DNA of 64,000 bases from Dama dama (Eukaryota; Chordata; Mammalia; Artiodactyla; Cervidae): assembly GCF_033118175.1 (NCBI RefSeq), contig NC_083697.1, forward strand, positions 21,116,001 to 21,180,000. The letters run 5' to 3'. The notes beneath the pieces were generated by a model. That model searched no databases. It worked only from the letters and a program-made list of their open reading frames with translations, and was not told where the DNA came from. Positions 1 through 10,308 of this stretch are shown piece after piece. Position numbers and translations under genes: made by a program. Numbering within the stretch: the first letter of the stretch is position 1; every line of letters starts with the position of its first letter.

Positions 1-1172
1 AGAATAATTTTTGAGATGAGATGTATGATTTCTTGCCTGGATCATTTTGAAGAGTAATGAGATGATATTTGTAGGGAACTTGTGAACTAGGAAGGGTGCT
101 AACCACACAGTATGATCATTGGTCTTCACTCGGAGATATACTTTGTAACTGAATAAATGTGAATACAATGGAACAAGAACACTCTGTTCACCACTCTGGT
201 AGACTAAAATTTGGAGGCAATACGTGGGTCATTGGAATGTCTGAAGTTCGTGTATTCCTATTTTTGTTTGTTTGTTTTTTTGTTGTTCTTAATCACTAAG
301 CCTTTATGCTAAAGCCAATGCTGCTTTTTTTCTTTTTTAAAGAAACTCAATATTTCCAGATATTAGCTCATTAATTCTGAATCTGTTTAGTTCCAGACAC
401 AGTCAAGTTAGGCCCCTAGGTTTAATTTTTTAAATTGTTGGCAAACTTTTACTACTATTTATGTAAATCAACCATAGAGTCCACTGTATTTTTTGCTCTT
501 GGTAAAATTTGGGGGGAAAATGCCTTTCATTTGTTTTGCAGTCAAATGGAGGACTGGAGAACACTCTGACAATAATTATGCTTAAATAAGACAGATCAAA
601 AAGAGTCAATCTGGTATTTTCAGTTGTCTTAATGACAAAATCAGATTGTCTGCCCAGCTGATTCAATCAATAGTGAAGAAATCGGTTGATACAGCAGAGA
701 TACAGTCCTGCCTGTTTATCTAAGAACCAGTGTGTTATTTACATTGAGGCATTTCTCTGCTCTGCATTTGTCCTTATAAGTTTATATATAAGTCTAGCAG
801 AGAAACAAATATACATTGCATAGGATGTCTTTGATTATTAAAATGGATCGGATTGAAAAGCCACCAAACTTTGGCCAAAATTTAACTTTTTTAAAATTTG
901 GATTATGTGTTAATAGAAATTTCATTAGGTGAGAAGGGTAAGAACTAAACAATGACAGTAGGAACAAATTTCAAAGGCATGTGTTTAATCTAAAAGGAAA
1001 TGAATATTCAAAACTAAGTTGATTTAGATGCTTTCTCTAGCCTCTCTTTGTCTATCCTTTTCTTTTTTATATAAGGTAATCCTTATAAGGAGATCCCAGT
1101 ATTCTAACCTGTACATCTTAGAGTGTAACATGATTGAAATGCAAATGTCAAACTGGATAAACCCAGCCTTAT
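1..1172. other. No recognised feature
   Basis: AT-rich sequence with a short T/G-rich run near 264-285. No repeat family, RNA gene or coding frame that I can support. The only frame above 75 codons (430-666, minus) has no recognisable motif. Confidence 0.6.
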
Positions 1173-1828
1173 AGGTTGAACTGTATGCCCACAAAAGATG
1201 TTGAAGTTACCCACCTGCAGTTCTGGTGTGTGTACATGTTCAGTTGTGTCCATTTCTTTGTGATTCCGTGGACTATGGCCTGGCAGGCTCCTCTGACCCC
1301 GGATTTTCCATTCAAGAGTACCGAAGTGGGTTGCCACTTCCTACTCCAGGGGATCTTCCCAAACCAGGGATCGAACCTGCGTCTCTTGCATCTCCTGCAT
1401 TGGCAGGCGGGTTCTTTACCACTGTGCTACCTGAGAATCTAAGGCAGTTCCGGTGACCTTATTTGGAGATAGGGTTTTTGCAGATGATCAAGTTAAGATG
1501 AGGTCACTAGAGTGGGACATAATCCAATATGAGTGTGTCCTTACTAAAAAGGGGAAATTTGAATACAGATACATACAAAAGGAGACCACTGTTTGAACAT
1601 GAAGCAGAGACTGGGTGATGTGTCCATAAGCCAAAGAACACCAAAGACTAGCCAGCTAGTTTTAGTGACTAGGAGAAATGCACAGAACAGAGTCCCCTCC
1701 TTCAGAAAGCACCAAGCCTGCCAACACCTCATCTCAAAATTCTACTCTTGGTATTGTTGAGACAATAAAATTTGGTTAAGTCATCCAGTTTGTGGTACTT
1801 GTTATGGCAGTTTTAACCAACTATTATA
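1173..1828 (+). mobile_element. Ancient solo LTR relic (MaLR-like), interrupted by a SINE
   Basis: The flanks of the SINE at 1229-1443 join into one degenerate unit with features of old mammalian solo LTRs: a segment reading 'gaccttatttggagat', then 'tccttactaaaaagg', a poly(A) signal AATAAA near 1765 and the terminal block 'ccagtttgtggtac'. A related relic lies at 58955-59228. No internal retroviral sequence is attached. The exact family (MLT1/MST-type or similar) is not certain. Confidence 0.55.
1229..1443 (-). mobile_element. Bov-tA SINE nested in the LTR relic
   Basis: Reverse complement of the Bov-tA unit: the tRNA-derived head with its B-box-like 'gggatcgaacc' lies at the right, the BovB-related body at the left. 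Target-site duplications 'gcagttctggtg' (1217-1228) and 'gcagttccggtg' (1444-1455) differ by one base, which fixes the insertion borders and shows that it landed in the older LTR. Confidence 0.92.
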
Positions 1829-1977
1829 CCCAGTAATCACAGATTAACATATATTATCAAACTTTTATTTTTTTATCCTTTGATTTATAATAAAAAAAGG
1901 CAAAGAATAAAATCACCTGAGGAACCTTAAGTCTCCTGTAATTGCATCTTTTCCCTGAACATGTGTCTAGGGTAATG

Positions 1978-2303
1978 GTTGTTGTTATTCAGTTGCTAAG
2001 TCATGTCCAACTCTTTGCAACCGCATGGACTGTAGCCTGCCAGGCTCCTCTGTCCTCCACTATTATGCAAAGTTTGCTTAAACTCATGTCCATTGAGTCA
2101 AAGACGGTAATGCTATCTAACCATCTCATTCTCTGCTGCCCCCTTCTCCTTTTGCCTTCAATCTTTCCCAGCATCAGGGTCATTTCCATTGAGTCAGCTC
2201 TTTGCATCAGGTGGGCAAAGTACTGGAGCTTCAGCTTCAGCATCAGTCCTTCCAGTGAATATTCAGGGTTGATTTCCTTTAGGATTGATGGGTTTTATCT
2301 CTG
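1978..2303 (-). mobile_element. BovB LINE 3' end, 5'-truncated
   Basis: Antisense BovB 3' sequence running from the 'gttgttattcagttgc' end into the last part of the reverse transcriptase ORF. The minus frame 2001-2243 contains the conserved C-terminal block 'LKLQYF' of BovB ORF2. It is more diverged than the copies at 23541 or 33871, so it is probably an older insertion. The left side of the match is clear; the right border is approximate. Confidence 0.88.
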
Positions 2304-3040
2304 GGGTGATGGAGTAGACCAAACTGTGCTTGAGAGACTAACACAGAGGGTCAGAAAATTCCTGAAATCTCCAGAACATTCTAGGTTTTGTGTTGAACAG
2401 GATTTCACATATCCTTGGGCAAGTACCCTACTAACCTTCTTTGTTAAAGAAAATTTCTTCTTGAGACTTGACATGGAATATATAGATTTTTCTTAGCTGC
2501 TTTATCAAAATAGAAGATTCTCACCAAAATGCAGTGACAAAGCTAATTGAGTCAAATTATTCAGGAACTTGCCTGGGAAAGACCCCCATTAGTTAGTTCT
2601 CTCTGCAAGGAAACTGGGCCGTCCAAATCAGAGTTAGTTTAGAAGATAAGATAGCTAAATGACCTTGTATTTGTGTCAGAAAATGAGCCCCTTTGACTAT
2701 CAAGTACCTGATGCCAATTCCTTGATGGAATTGATTTATTCCTCACCAAAACATGTTTTTCCTCCAACACTAAATGTAGAAATTGAAATTAAATCGACCT
2801 ACCAGAAAGGAAAAATATACACTGGACTCCTTTTATGAAAGGAATATTTTCTCATAGGTTAATATTTTTCAGTCTTATATGGGACACTACATAAGCAAAG
2901 ATTTATTTACTATGCCCGTTTTCCTCATATTTGGTTATTATTTTGAAATCAGACCTCCCTACATTTAGTAATGTATTTGTACATTACTAAACACTGGGGA
3001 AAATGTGAAGTCTACTGTTATGTAAGTAATACTCTAAAAC

Positions 3041-3092
3041 ATCTTTCTCTCTCTCTACTTCCTCCCTCCCTTCCCTCCCTCCCCCTCCCCCC
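3041..3092 (+). repeat. Polypyrimidine (CT/C-rich) low-complexity tract
   Basis: About 50 bases almost entirely C and T, starting with a (TC)n run and ending in a C-rich block. It accounts for the Ser/Pro/Leu-rich open frame at 2971-3156, which is not a gene. Confidence 0.9.
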
Positions 3093-3170
3093 CATACCCG
3101 TTTCTTTTCTCAGTAGCCCTCTGTCACAGGTGAGAAATCTCGGGATAGCACAATAAATTTGGAAAAACAA

Positions 3171-3178
3171 TGACGTCA
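3171..3178. promoter_or_regulatory. CRE-like palindrome TGACGTCA
   Basis: A perfect 8-bp cAMP-response element core, with an inverted CCAAT-like 'gattggt' about 40 bases downstream. CREB/ATF proteins bind this palindrome. There is no adjacent gene, so function is unsupported; the motif may be chance. Confidence 0.2.
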
Positions 3179-4497
3179 ACCAAAGAATGAGGACAGCATG
3201 TTCAACCTTCTGATTGGTAGTCTGATATAATTACTCTCCAAACCAAACTTCCTGTCCATGTACTTAGCATGCAATATATATTGGGTTTAAAATTATATTT
3301 TCAAAGCCCTTTGCAATGCCAAAAGTACCATTATGCAGCCTATTCTCTTTATTAAAAGATAATATTAAAAGGTTATGTAAAGGCAAAAGATTAAATTGTT
3401 TAAAGTAAAAATAAGGGTCCTTTACAATTGAATTCTTGCCTGCATTTTATAAAACTGAAATGAGTTTATTTTGCTAAGTCAAGCAGTAAAAAGAAGGAAA
3501 TAGTTCTCTTTTATAGCCATGCACCTCTAAAACCACTGTCCAGGAATTTTCCAGCACTAACATTTTTTGGTCTGAAGAGACCAGAAATATGCAGATAAAG
3601 TTAGTCCCAGCAAAGATTCCACAATGTTACCAAGCTTTCTTTACTTACACAGGGGGAAAACCAACCCATCGACTTAATACAAATTTCAGAAAAACATGGC
3701 CTTGTAAAACTGTCATTCAGCGATCAGTAAAGACTCTGCTTTATCTGTTTAGTGGTGGACATTAGCGTTTCCTCTGGGCAGACAATGGTCAACACGGTAA
3801 TAAGCCAGAAACCTGTGATGGCTTGCAGTGGGTTTTTTTCCTATGAAAATATTAAAACTGCTCCATGAGATTTCATAAGATTCATGGTTACCTAATAACT
3901 GAAAGAAATTATTAAAAAAAAAAAACTTGAAATCAGGCTGTACAACAAAATTACAGTTACATTCCAATAGGTGTTTGTTAAGTTATCTAGAAGGTATCCA
4001 AAATTTTTCTATAAGGCACAGACATGTCTCTTCCTTTACTAAACACAGAGTTGTCGTTAAACCCAGTAAGCTTCATCCTGAAATGTCACATTCCAAAAAG
4101 AGAATCTTAATGTTTGGTGAATATTCTAGTCAGTTATTATAGGTCTTTGACTTGGGCTGTTTGATTGACAGTAGTCAAATGACGCTGATGGACTGTCTGG
4201 GTTGGTTTGCCTTATCCAGAGTAATTTCTGATTAATTTATGGCATAATCTTTCATTTCACATGTTGTTCCCAAACAGCTTTTTTTCCCAACAGTATTTTT
4301 TTCTAATGTATTTTTAAAGAAATTTGTCATATCAGTCACAGATTAGATATGATTAAAATCAATCATAATTCATTTAGAAAAAAAAGAGGAACCAAATTTA
4401 TGTGTCACCTACCAACTTTGCTCATTTAAAAATCTTTTTTAGCAATACTGCAGACCATACAAATATTATTTATTATTTTTTCATGTTGTTAAATTCT

Positions 4498-5152
4498 CAG
4501 TTCAGTTCAGTCGCTCAGTTGAGTCTGACTCTTTGTGACCCCATGGAATGCAGCACTCCAGCCTTCCCTGTCCTTCACCATCTCCTGGAGCTTACTCAAA
4601 CTTATGTCTATTGAGTCGGTGATGCCATCCGACCATCTCATTCTCTGTCATCCCCTTCTCCTCCTGCCTTCAATCTTTTCTAGCATCAGGGTCTTTTCCA
4701 TGAGTCAACACTGTATCAGGTGGCCAAAGTATTGGAGCTTCAGCATCAGTTCTTCCAATGAATATTTAGGACTGATTTCCTTTAGGATGGACTGGTTGGA
4801 TCTCCTTGCAGTCCAAGAGACTCTCAAGAGTCTTCTCCAACACCACAATTTGAAAGCATCAATTCTTCAGCACTCAGATAGCTTTCTTGGTAGTCCGACT
4901 CTCAGATCCATACATGACTACTGGAAAAACCATAGCTTGGACTAGACGAACCTTTGTTGGTAAAGTAATATCTCTGCTTTTTAATATGCTGTCTAGGTTG
5001 GTCATAGCTTTTCTTCCAAGGAGCAAGTGTCTTTTAATTTCATGGCTGCACTCACCATCTGCAGTGATTTTAGAGTCCAAAAAAAGTCTCTCACTGTTTC
5101 CATTGTTTCCCCATCTGTTTGCCATGAACTGATGGGACCAGATGCCATGATC
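4498..5152 (-). mobile_element. BovB LINE 3' fragment
   Basis: Begins with the antisense BovB terminus (repeats of 'cagtt') and runs about 650 bp into the ORF, ending at the block 'gatgggaccagatgcc'. The minus frame 4874-5206 reads BovB reverse transcriptase C-terminal sequence (blocks 'GKTIAWT' and 'LISWLHSP' appear on the opposite strand). 5'-truncated, as expected from target-primed reverse transcription. Confidence 0.93.
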
Positions 5153-5731
5153 TAAATAGCAATAAAACATCTCTGTTATACCTATAATGATTTCATGAAC
5201 CTTCATTTCTCCTGCTGTCTAAAACTATTATAAAGATATCTAAAACCAAAGAGTCTTAGACTTCTGGATTCAGATGGAAATCAGAACATTCCCTTTCTAA
5301 AAGTGGACCTGGGGAAGAACCAGGCACAATGTAGGTTTGCTAACTGATTTTTTAATATATATATTAAGAAAGTCTGTCCCACATCACTATTTTAGATGAG
5401 TCACTTCATTACAACAAAAAATTGGGAAGGCAGATTCTTGGACTAAAAGATTTATGTGCACAAGACAAAATAATTGACAACTTTACCATCACACACATAA
5501 AAACTTTGTCTTTTTTTTTCTAGTTTTGTCCTGAACTTGTGAAAATTTGCTCAAAGCCAGCCCTGGTCTGAGAACTGGTATATGGGAACCACAGCATCAC
5601 ATTTCCTTAAGAGGAGAAAGAAAATGAAGCATAAATTCTGTACTTTAGAAAAGACCTTTTCTAAATTAAGGATGCCTGCTTTAACTATTTAGCTGTCTGA
5701 TTATCTATTCATGATTATGATACTTGGAGTG
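5153..5731. other. Unique flank left of the YWHAZ retrocopy
   Basis: AT-rich unique sequence with no family I recognise. It ends at the short T run (5732-5738) that marks the 3' end of the minus-strand retrocopy. Confidence 0.5.
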
Positions 5732-5788
5732 TTTTTTTCCCCATAATCAGTATGTATTGATCATTTATGGTATACTAGGCACAATAGA

Positions 5789-6060
5789 CAGAGAAAGCAA
5801 TGGCACCCCACTCCAGTACTCTTGCCTGGAAAATCCCGTGGATGGAGGAGCCTGGTAGGCTGCGGTCCATGGGGTTGCAAAGAGTCGGATAGACTGAGCG
5901 ACTTCACTTTCACTTTTCACTTTCATGCATTGGAGAAGGAAGTGGCAACCCACTCCAGTGTTCTTGCCTGGAGAATCCCAGGGACGGGGGAGCCCAGTGG
6001 GCTGCCGTCTGTGGGGTCGCACAGAGTCGGACACGACTGAAGCGACTTAGCAGCAGCAGC
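5789..6060 (+). mobile_element. Bov-A2 SINE (dimer) in the YWHAZ retrocopy 3' UTR
   Basis: Two BovA monomers in tandem, each starting 'gagaaggcaatgg'-like, joined by 'ttcactttca' repeats and ending in an (AGC)n tail. Target-site duplications 'aggcacaataga' (5777-5788) and 'aggcacaacaga' (6061-6072) flank it and sit inside retrocopy sequence. There is no tRNA head, as expected for Bov-A2. Confidence 0.95.
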
Positions 6061-6443
6061 AGGCACAACAGAACATACAGAGAATATTGTCCCTGCTCTC
6101 AGGGAGCTTACATTCTAGAGGGGAAAATGTACACCTCTTTTAAAATGATATTTTTGTTTGATGTTTTTTGCAAGGTACTGAGGAAATAAAGGGTGAGTTT
6201 TGGGTATAACTTAGTCTCATCATTATTTAAAGAGAGGAAGAGGTAGGATTTTAATGGTAAAGACAATGACAGATGATTCAAGATAGGTAGGGTTTATAGG
6301 GAGATAAACAATTTCATCAAATAAGGAAAGATTTGCTGCAGTGAATAGAAAGAGGGAAATAATTTGTGGGATGCAAGCAAAGGAAGCAGGGTGTCCTTGA
6401 ACAGAGTGGAGCCAGAAAGACCATGCAGTCTCTCTCCCAAGTA

Positions 6444-6499
6444 CTGGGTTGCCCAAAAAGTTCATTCAGGTTTTTTCATAGCATCTTATGTAACATCAA
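6444..6499 (+). mobile_element. Mariner-type terminal fragment in the retrocopy 3' UTR
   Basis: The segment contains 'ttgcccaaaaagttcattca', which resembles the terminal inverted repeat of ruminant mariner elements (core 'ccaaaaagttc'). Removing it restores continuous YWHAZ-like 3' UTR, and it is bounded by TA at 6442-6443 and 6500-6501, the duplication that mariner transposons make. Only one terminal repeat is present, so the element is internally or terminally deleted. Confidence 0.6.
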
Positions 6500-6544
6500 T
6501 ACATGACCACCAAGTAGGAATGGTTGGTGACAGACAGAAGGCTT

Positions 6545-6561
6545 AAAAAAAAAAAAAAAAA
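6545..6561 (+). repeat. A17 homopolymer
   Basis: Seventeen A residues inside the antisense YWHAZ 3' UTR. As I recall the parental transcript, it has only a short T-rich stretch here, so this looks like slippage expansion after retroposition. Confidence 0.85.
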
Positions 6562-7772
6562 GCAATCCTGTGCTCCTGACACAGAGAGAGAATAAAGTAT
6601 CAAAATTGAAGGCAGGCTATGAGTATGAAGAAATTCTTAAAAAACAAAAGTGATTTCAAAGTACAAAACTTACTGTTAATGCTATCCAGTTGCCATGATG
6701 ATGGATCAAGAACATTGTGGCTTCCTAAATTAGAAAATGCCATATACCAAAAACCTTTTAATGTAATGCATTATTTTTTTTCAAACAATCCCCTTGCTTC
6801 TGAAAAGAAAAAGATTTTATTTCAGGGGAAGGGATTGATATGAGACCTGGTTAGGAACAGTAGTATTAACAAAATATTAGTAATATTTTGTTGTTATAAT
6901 AAACTTCATATTCAAACTTGGTAAAAGGCCCTTAGCTGCCAAGAGGGAATAAGGAATAAATTTCCAAAAATGTACAATTTTCTTTAGAGAAGTTTCAGAA
7001 CCAAAAGACTAATTTACATGAAAAGCTGTAGAGAAAGTAGCTGAAAAGTCCATTCATAAAACTTTTATTCCATTTATACAAACTTAATACACATGTCCTT
7101 AACAATTATGCTTGGATTGTTCTTGACAATCTCTTAAGACATTAAACAAAGCTAGCCATCATCTCAAGTTATTTCCTTGTTAACTAGTTTTATAGCACAG
7201 ACATGTTAGGCAAAAATAATAATAAAAAAAACTAAACTGAAAAGTTAAACACACATGTTTGTGTTTTAATGCCATGCTTGATATACATGAAGCAATGGAT
7301 ATCAGACAATTCATTTTTACTGCATCTTTACTTGTACATTTGTTCTTAGGTTGCCTAAAACATTTAAATATAAATAAAATGAGTATAGCAAAAATAATGA
7401 AAATGAACGGCAGGTAACTACAAATAATGGAATGTGAATTTTTTCTGCCCTTATTCGGGAAAATTGGGTCACAGCTAAACGAACACTTCTGTAACTGTTG
7501 TCAACAGTGTGCACATTGGGAATGGGTATTCCACGGATAACACCTGGTTTAACACGTAATATCTATGGGACATCCATTTCTACTACAGCCATGTAAGTGC
7601 TGTAAATCTTAACGTACCCACAACTACACCTGTGACTGGAGCCAACTACCCCTTTATCCCCCACCAGGACAAGCCAATGTATAGGCAGCTTTCTTTGCTT
7701 AGACACGGAGGCAGTTTTAATACTGGCCCTTGTGAAGCCACAATGTACCAAAAGTACTATGCCAAATTTTAT

Positions 7773-8220
7773 TTGTTGTTCAGTCACTCAGTTGAATATG
7801 ACTCTTTGTGATTGCATGGCCACAGCACGCCAGGCTTCCCTGTCCTTCACCATCTCCTGGCCCTTGCTCAAACTCATGTCCATCGAGTCGGTGATGCCAA
7901 CCAACCATCTCATCCTCTGTCATCTCCTTCTCCTCCTGCCTTCAATCTTTCCCAGCATCAGGGTCTTTTCTAATGAGTTGGTTTTTCACATCAGGTGGCC
8001 TAAGTATTGGAGCTTCAGCTTCAACATCAGTCCTTCCAATGAATAGTCAGGATTGATTTCCTTTAGGATGGACTGTTTTGAGTTCCTTGCAGTCCAAGGG
8101 ACTTCAAGGAGAGTCTTGAAGAGTCTTCTCAAACACCACAGTTCAAAAACATCAATTCTTCAGTGCCCAGCCTTCTTTATGGTCCAACTCTCACATCCAT
8201 ACATGACTACTCAGAAACAG
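7773..8220 (-). mobile_element. BovB LINE 3' fragment in the retrocopy 3' UTR
   Basis: Antisense BovB 3' end of about 450 bp, 5'-truncated. Target-site duplications 'gccaaattttat' (7761-7772) and 'gccaaacttttat' (8223-8235) come from the YWHAZ 3' UTR, so the copy inserted after the retrocopy formed. Frames at 7732-8046 and 8053-8292 are readings of it. Confidence 0.93.
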
Positions 8221-8313
8221 AAGCCAAACTTTTATAACTTGTACAAAATTTCCATGTCCCCATATTGGCCACCTCAAGATGAAAACAGATAACTCCCTAT
8301 ATGTTAACTGGCT

Positions 8314-8641
8314 TTGCACTGGGCTTAGTCACTCAGTCATGTCCAACTCTTTGTGACCTCTGGAGCTTTCCAGGCTACTCTGTCTGTGGGGATTCTCCAG
8401 GCAAGAATATTGGAGTGGGTTGCCAAACCCTCCTCCAGGGGAACTTCCCGACCCAGGCATCAAACACAGGTCTCCTGCATTTGCTGGTAGATTCATTCCC
8501 ATCTGAGCTACCAGGGAAGCCCATGAATACTGGAGTGGGTAGCCTATCCCTTTCCCGGGGATCTTCCTGACCCAGGAATTGGACTGGGGTATCCCGCATT
8601 GCAGAAAGATTCTTTACCAGCTGAGCTACTAGGAAAGCCCA
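8314..8641 (-). mobile_element. Composite Bov-tA SINE with two tRNA-derived heads
   Basis: Read on the minus strand from 8641 it has a tRNA-like head, a short BovA body reaching 'actccagtattc', then a second complete tRNA-like head and a second body. Perfect duplications 'ttaactggct' lie at 8304-8313 and 8642-8651, so the composite entered the retrocopy 3' UTR as one unit. Usual Bov-tA copies in this window are about 200-215 bp with one head. Confidence 0.88.
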
Positions 8642-9220
8642 TTAACTGGCTCTACTCCTCCAATATTAAACATAAAAAAACACATGGAACATATAGAAAT
8701 TCAAACAGAAGTAACATTAACCTGTGAGAAATCATAAACAAGTATCAGTAGATAGCATAGATGACAAATGGTCTATGGTACGAGTTTTATAATGAGGCAG
8801 ACAGAAGTTGGAAGACTGGGCAATTTTCTTCTTCATCTGCTTCAGCTTCATCTCTTTGGGTCTCCAGTGTCCACAAGGTCAAATTGTCTCTCAGTAACTG
8901 TATTATTAACGTGCTGTCTTTGTGTGACCCTTCACTTAATGTATCAAGTTCAGCAATGGCTCCATCAAATGCTGTTTTTGCATTAGAGCCAATTTTCTCA
9001 GGGGACTTCAGAATCTCATAATAGAACACAAAAGTTAAGGGCCAGATCCAATCTGATAGAATGTGTTGGTTGTGTTTACTTTTTGCTGATTTCAAAAGCT
9101 TCTTGGTATGCTTGCCATGACTGATCCACAATCCCTCTTATTATCACCAGCAACAACCTTAGCCAAGGAATGGTAGTAGTCGCCTTTTATTTTCAAATAG
9201 AAGACTTTGCTCTCTGCTAG

Positions 9221-9932
9221 GAGAGTGAAAAAAGTTGGCTTAAAGCTTAACATTCAGAAAATTAAGATCATGGCATCTGGTCCCATCACTTCATGGGAAA
9301 TAGATGGGGAGACAGTGGAAACAGTATCAGACTTTATTTTTTTGGGCTCCAAAATCACTGCAGATGGTGAGTGCAGCCATGAAATTAAAAGATGCTTACT
9401 CCTTGGAAGGAAAGTTATGACCAACCTAGATAGCATATTAAAAAGCAGAGACATTACTTTGCCAACAAAGGTCCATCTGGTCAAGGCTATGGTTTTTCCA
9501 GTGATCATGTATGGATGTGAGAGTTGGACTGTAAAGAAAGCTGAGTGCCGAAAATTGATGCTTTTGAACTGTGGTGTTGGAGAAGACTCTTGAGAGTCCC
9601 TTGGACTGCAAGGAGATCCAACCTGTTCATCCTGAAGGAGATCAGTCCTGGGTGTTCATTGGAAGGCCTAATGCTGAAGCTGAAACTCCAATACTTTGGC
9701 CACCTGATGTGAAGAGTTGACTCATTGGAAAAGACCCTGATGCTGGGAGGGATTGGGGGCAGGAGGAGAAGGGGATGACAGAGGATGAGATGACTGGATG
9801 GCATCACCGAGTCGATGGGCATGAGTTTGAGTAAACTCCGGGAGTTTGTGATAGACAGGGAGGCCTGGCGTGCTGTGATTCATGGGGTCGCAAAGAGTCA
9901 GTCACGACTGATCGACTGAAATGAACTGAACT
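9221..9932 (+). mobile_element. BovB LINE 3' part splitting the 14-3-3 coding region
   Basis: Sense BovB of about 710 bp, from inside ORF2 to the terminal 'ctgaaatgaactgaactg'. The plus frame 9207-9593 reads the ORF2 C-terminal region (blocks 'ITSWEIDGETVETVSDF' and 'VMTNLDSILKSRDITLP'), then loses frame. Both flanks are antisense 14-3-3 coding sequence: codons for 'KFLI' lie to the right and for 'ESKVFYLK' to the left. The border bases 'ctg' may be all that is left of a target-site duplication. Confidence 0.95.
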
Positions 9933-10308
9933 GTCAAGCACTGGAGATCAAGAACTTTCCCAAAAGAAACAGTGTATCACTGCAGATATCTCTCAGCTTC
10001 ATCTCCATTTTCTCTCTGTATTCTTGAACCATCTGCTGGTTTTCTCTCAGCATCTTCATCTTTTAATCAATACTTGAGACAAGCCTCCAGGATGACCTAC
10101 AGGCTCCTCCAACATTTTTGTAAGCAAGTAAGAGAAGACTCCTCTCCTCAATGAATAATTCAGCTCCTTGCTCAGCTACAGACTTCACACCGGCTGCCAC
10201 ATCATCATCTTGCTCAGCCTGCTCAGCCAGTTTGGCCTTCTGCACCAGTATATTTTTATCTATGTTCTGTGTCTGGAGTAGGTACGGCAGACGGATGGGA
10301 CTCAGCAA

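Larger units (their letters stand above)
2304..4497. other. Mostly unique non-coding sequence
   Basis: Apart from the polypyrimidine tract at 3041-3092 and a CRE-like palindrome at 3171, I see no repeat family and no coding frame with recognisable motifs. AT-rich throughout. Confidence 0.55.
5739..10305 (-). pseudogene. YWHAZ: Processed pseudogene of YWHAZ (14-3-3 zeta), with long 3' UTR, split by five insertions
   Basis: The parent gene encodes 14-3-3 zeta, a dimeric cytosolic adaptor that binds phosphoserine/threonine motifs. On the minus strand the N-terminal block 'LVQKAKLAEQAE' lies at about 10200-10250 and the C-terminal blocks 'AIAELDTLSE' and 'LLRDNLTLWT' at about 8850-8960, with no introns. 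The tail 'DEAEA..EEEN' fits the zeta paralogue, and 5739-8822 matches the YWHAZ 3' UTR, with a short T run (5732-5738) as poly(A) trace. Lesions: ATG is ATA (10261-10263), an in-frame stop at 10063-10065, the normal stop position reads TGC (8820-8822), the reading frame is broken before 'VFYYEIL', and a BovB splits the frame near residue 113. The poly(A) signal reads AATACA. Later insertions lie at 5789-6060, 6444-6499, 7773-8220, 8314-8641 and 9221-9932. No functional product is expected. Confidence 0.95.

Noticed and set aside
2971..3156. Ser/Pro/Leu-rich 61-codon frame
   Set aside because: It is produced by the polypyrimidine tract at 3041-3092.
5822..6040. Repeated 60-90 codon frames with 'GLPRPWDSPGK'-like sequence as a protein family
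   Set aside because: They recur wherever Bov-A2 or Bov-tA units occur (for example 22947-23207 and 37068-37301) and are translations of the SINEs.
8761..9021. Plus-strand frames at 8761-9021 and 10151-10354 as genes
   Set aside because: They are antisense readings of the YWHAZ retrocopy coding region.
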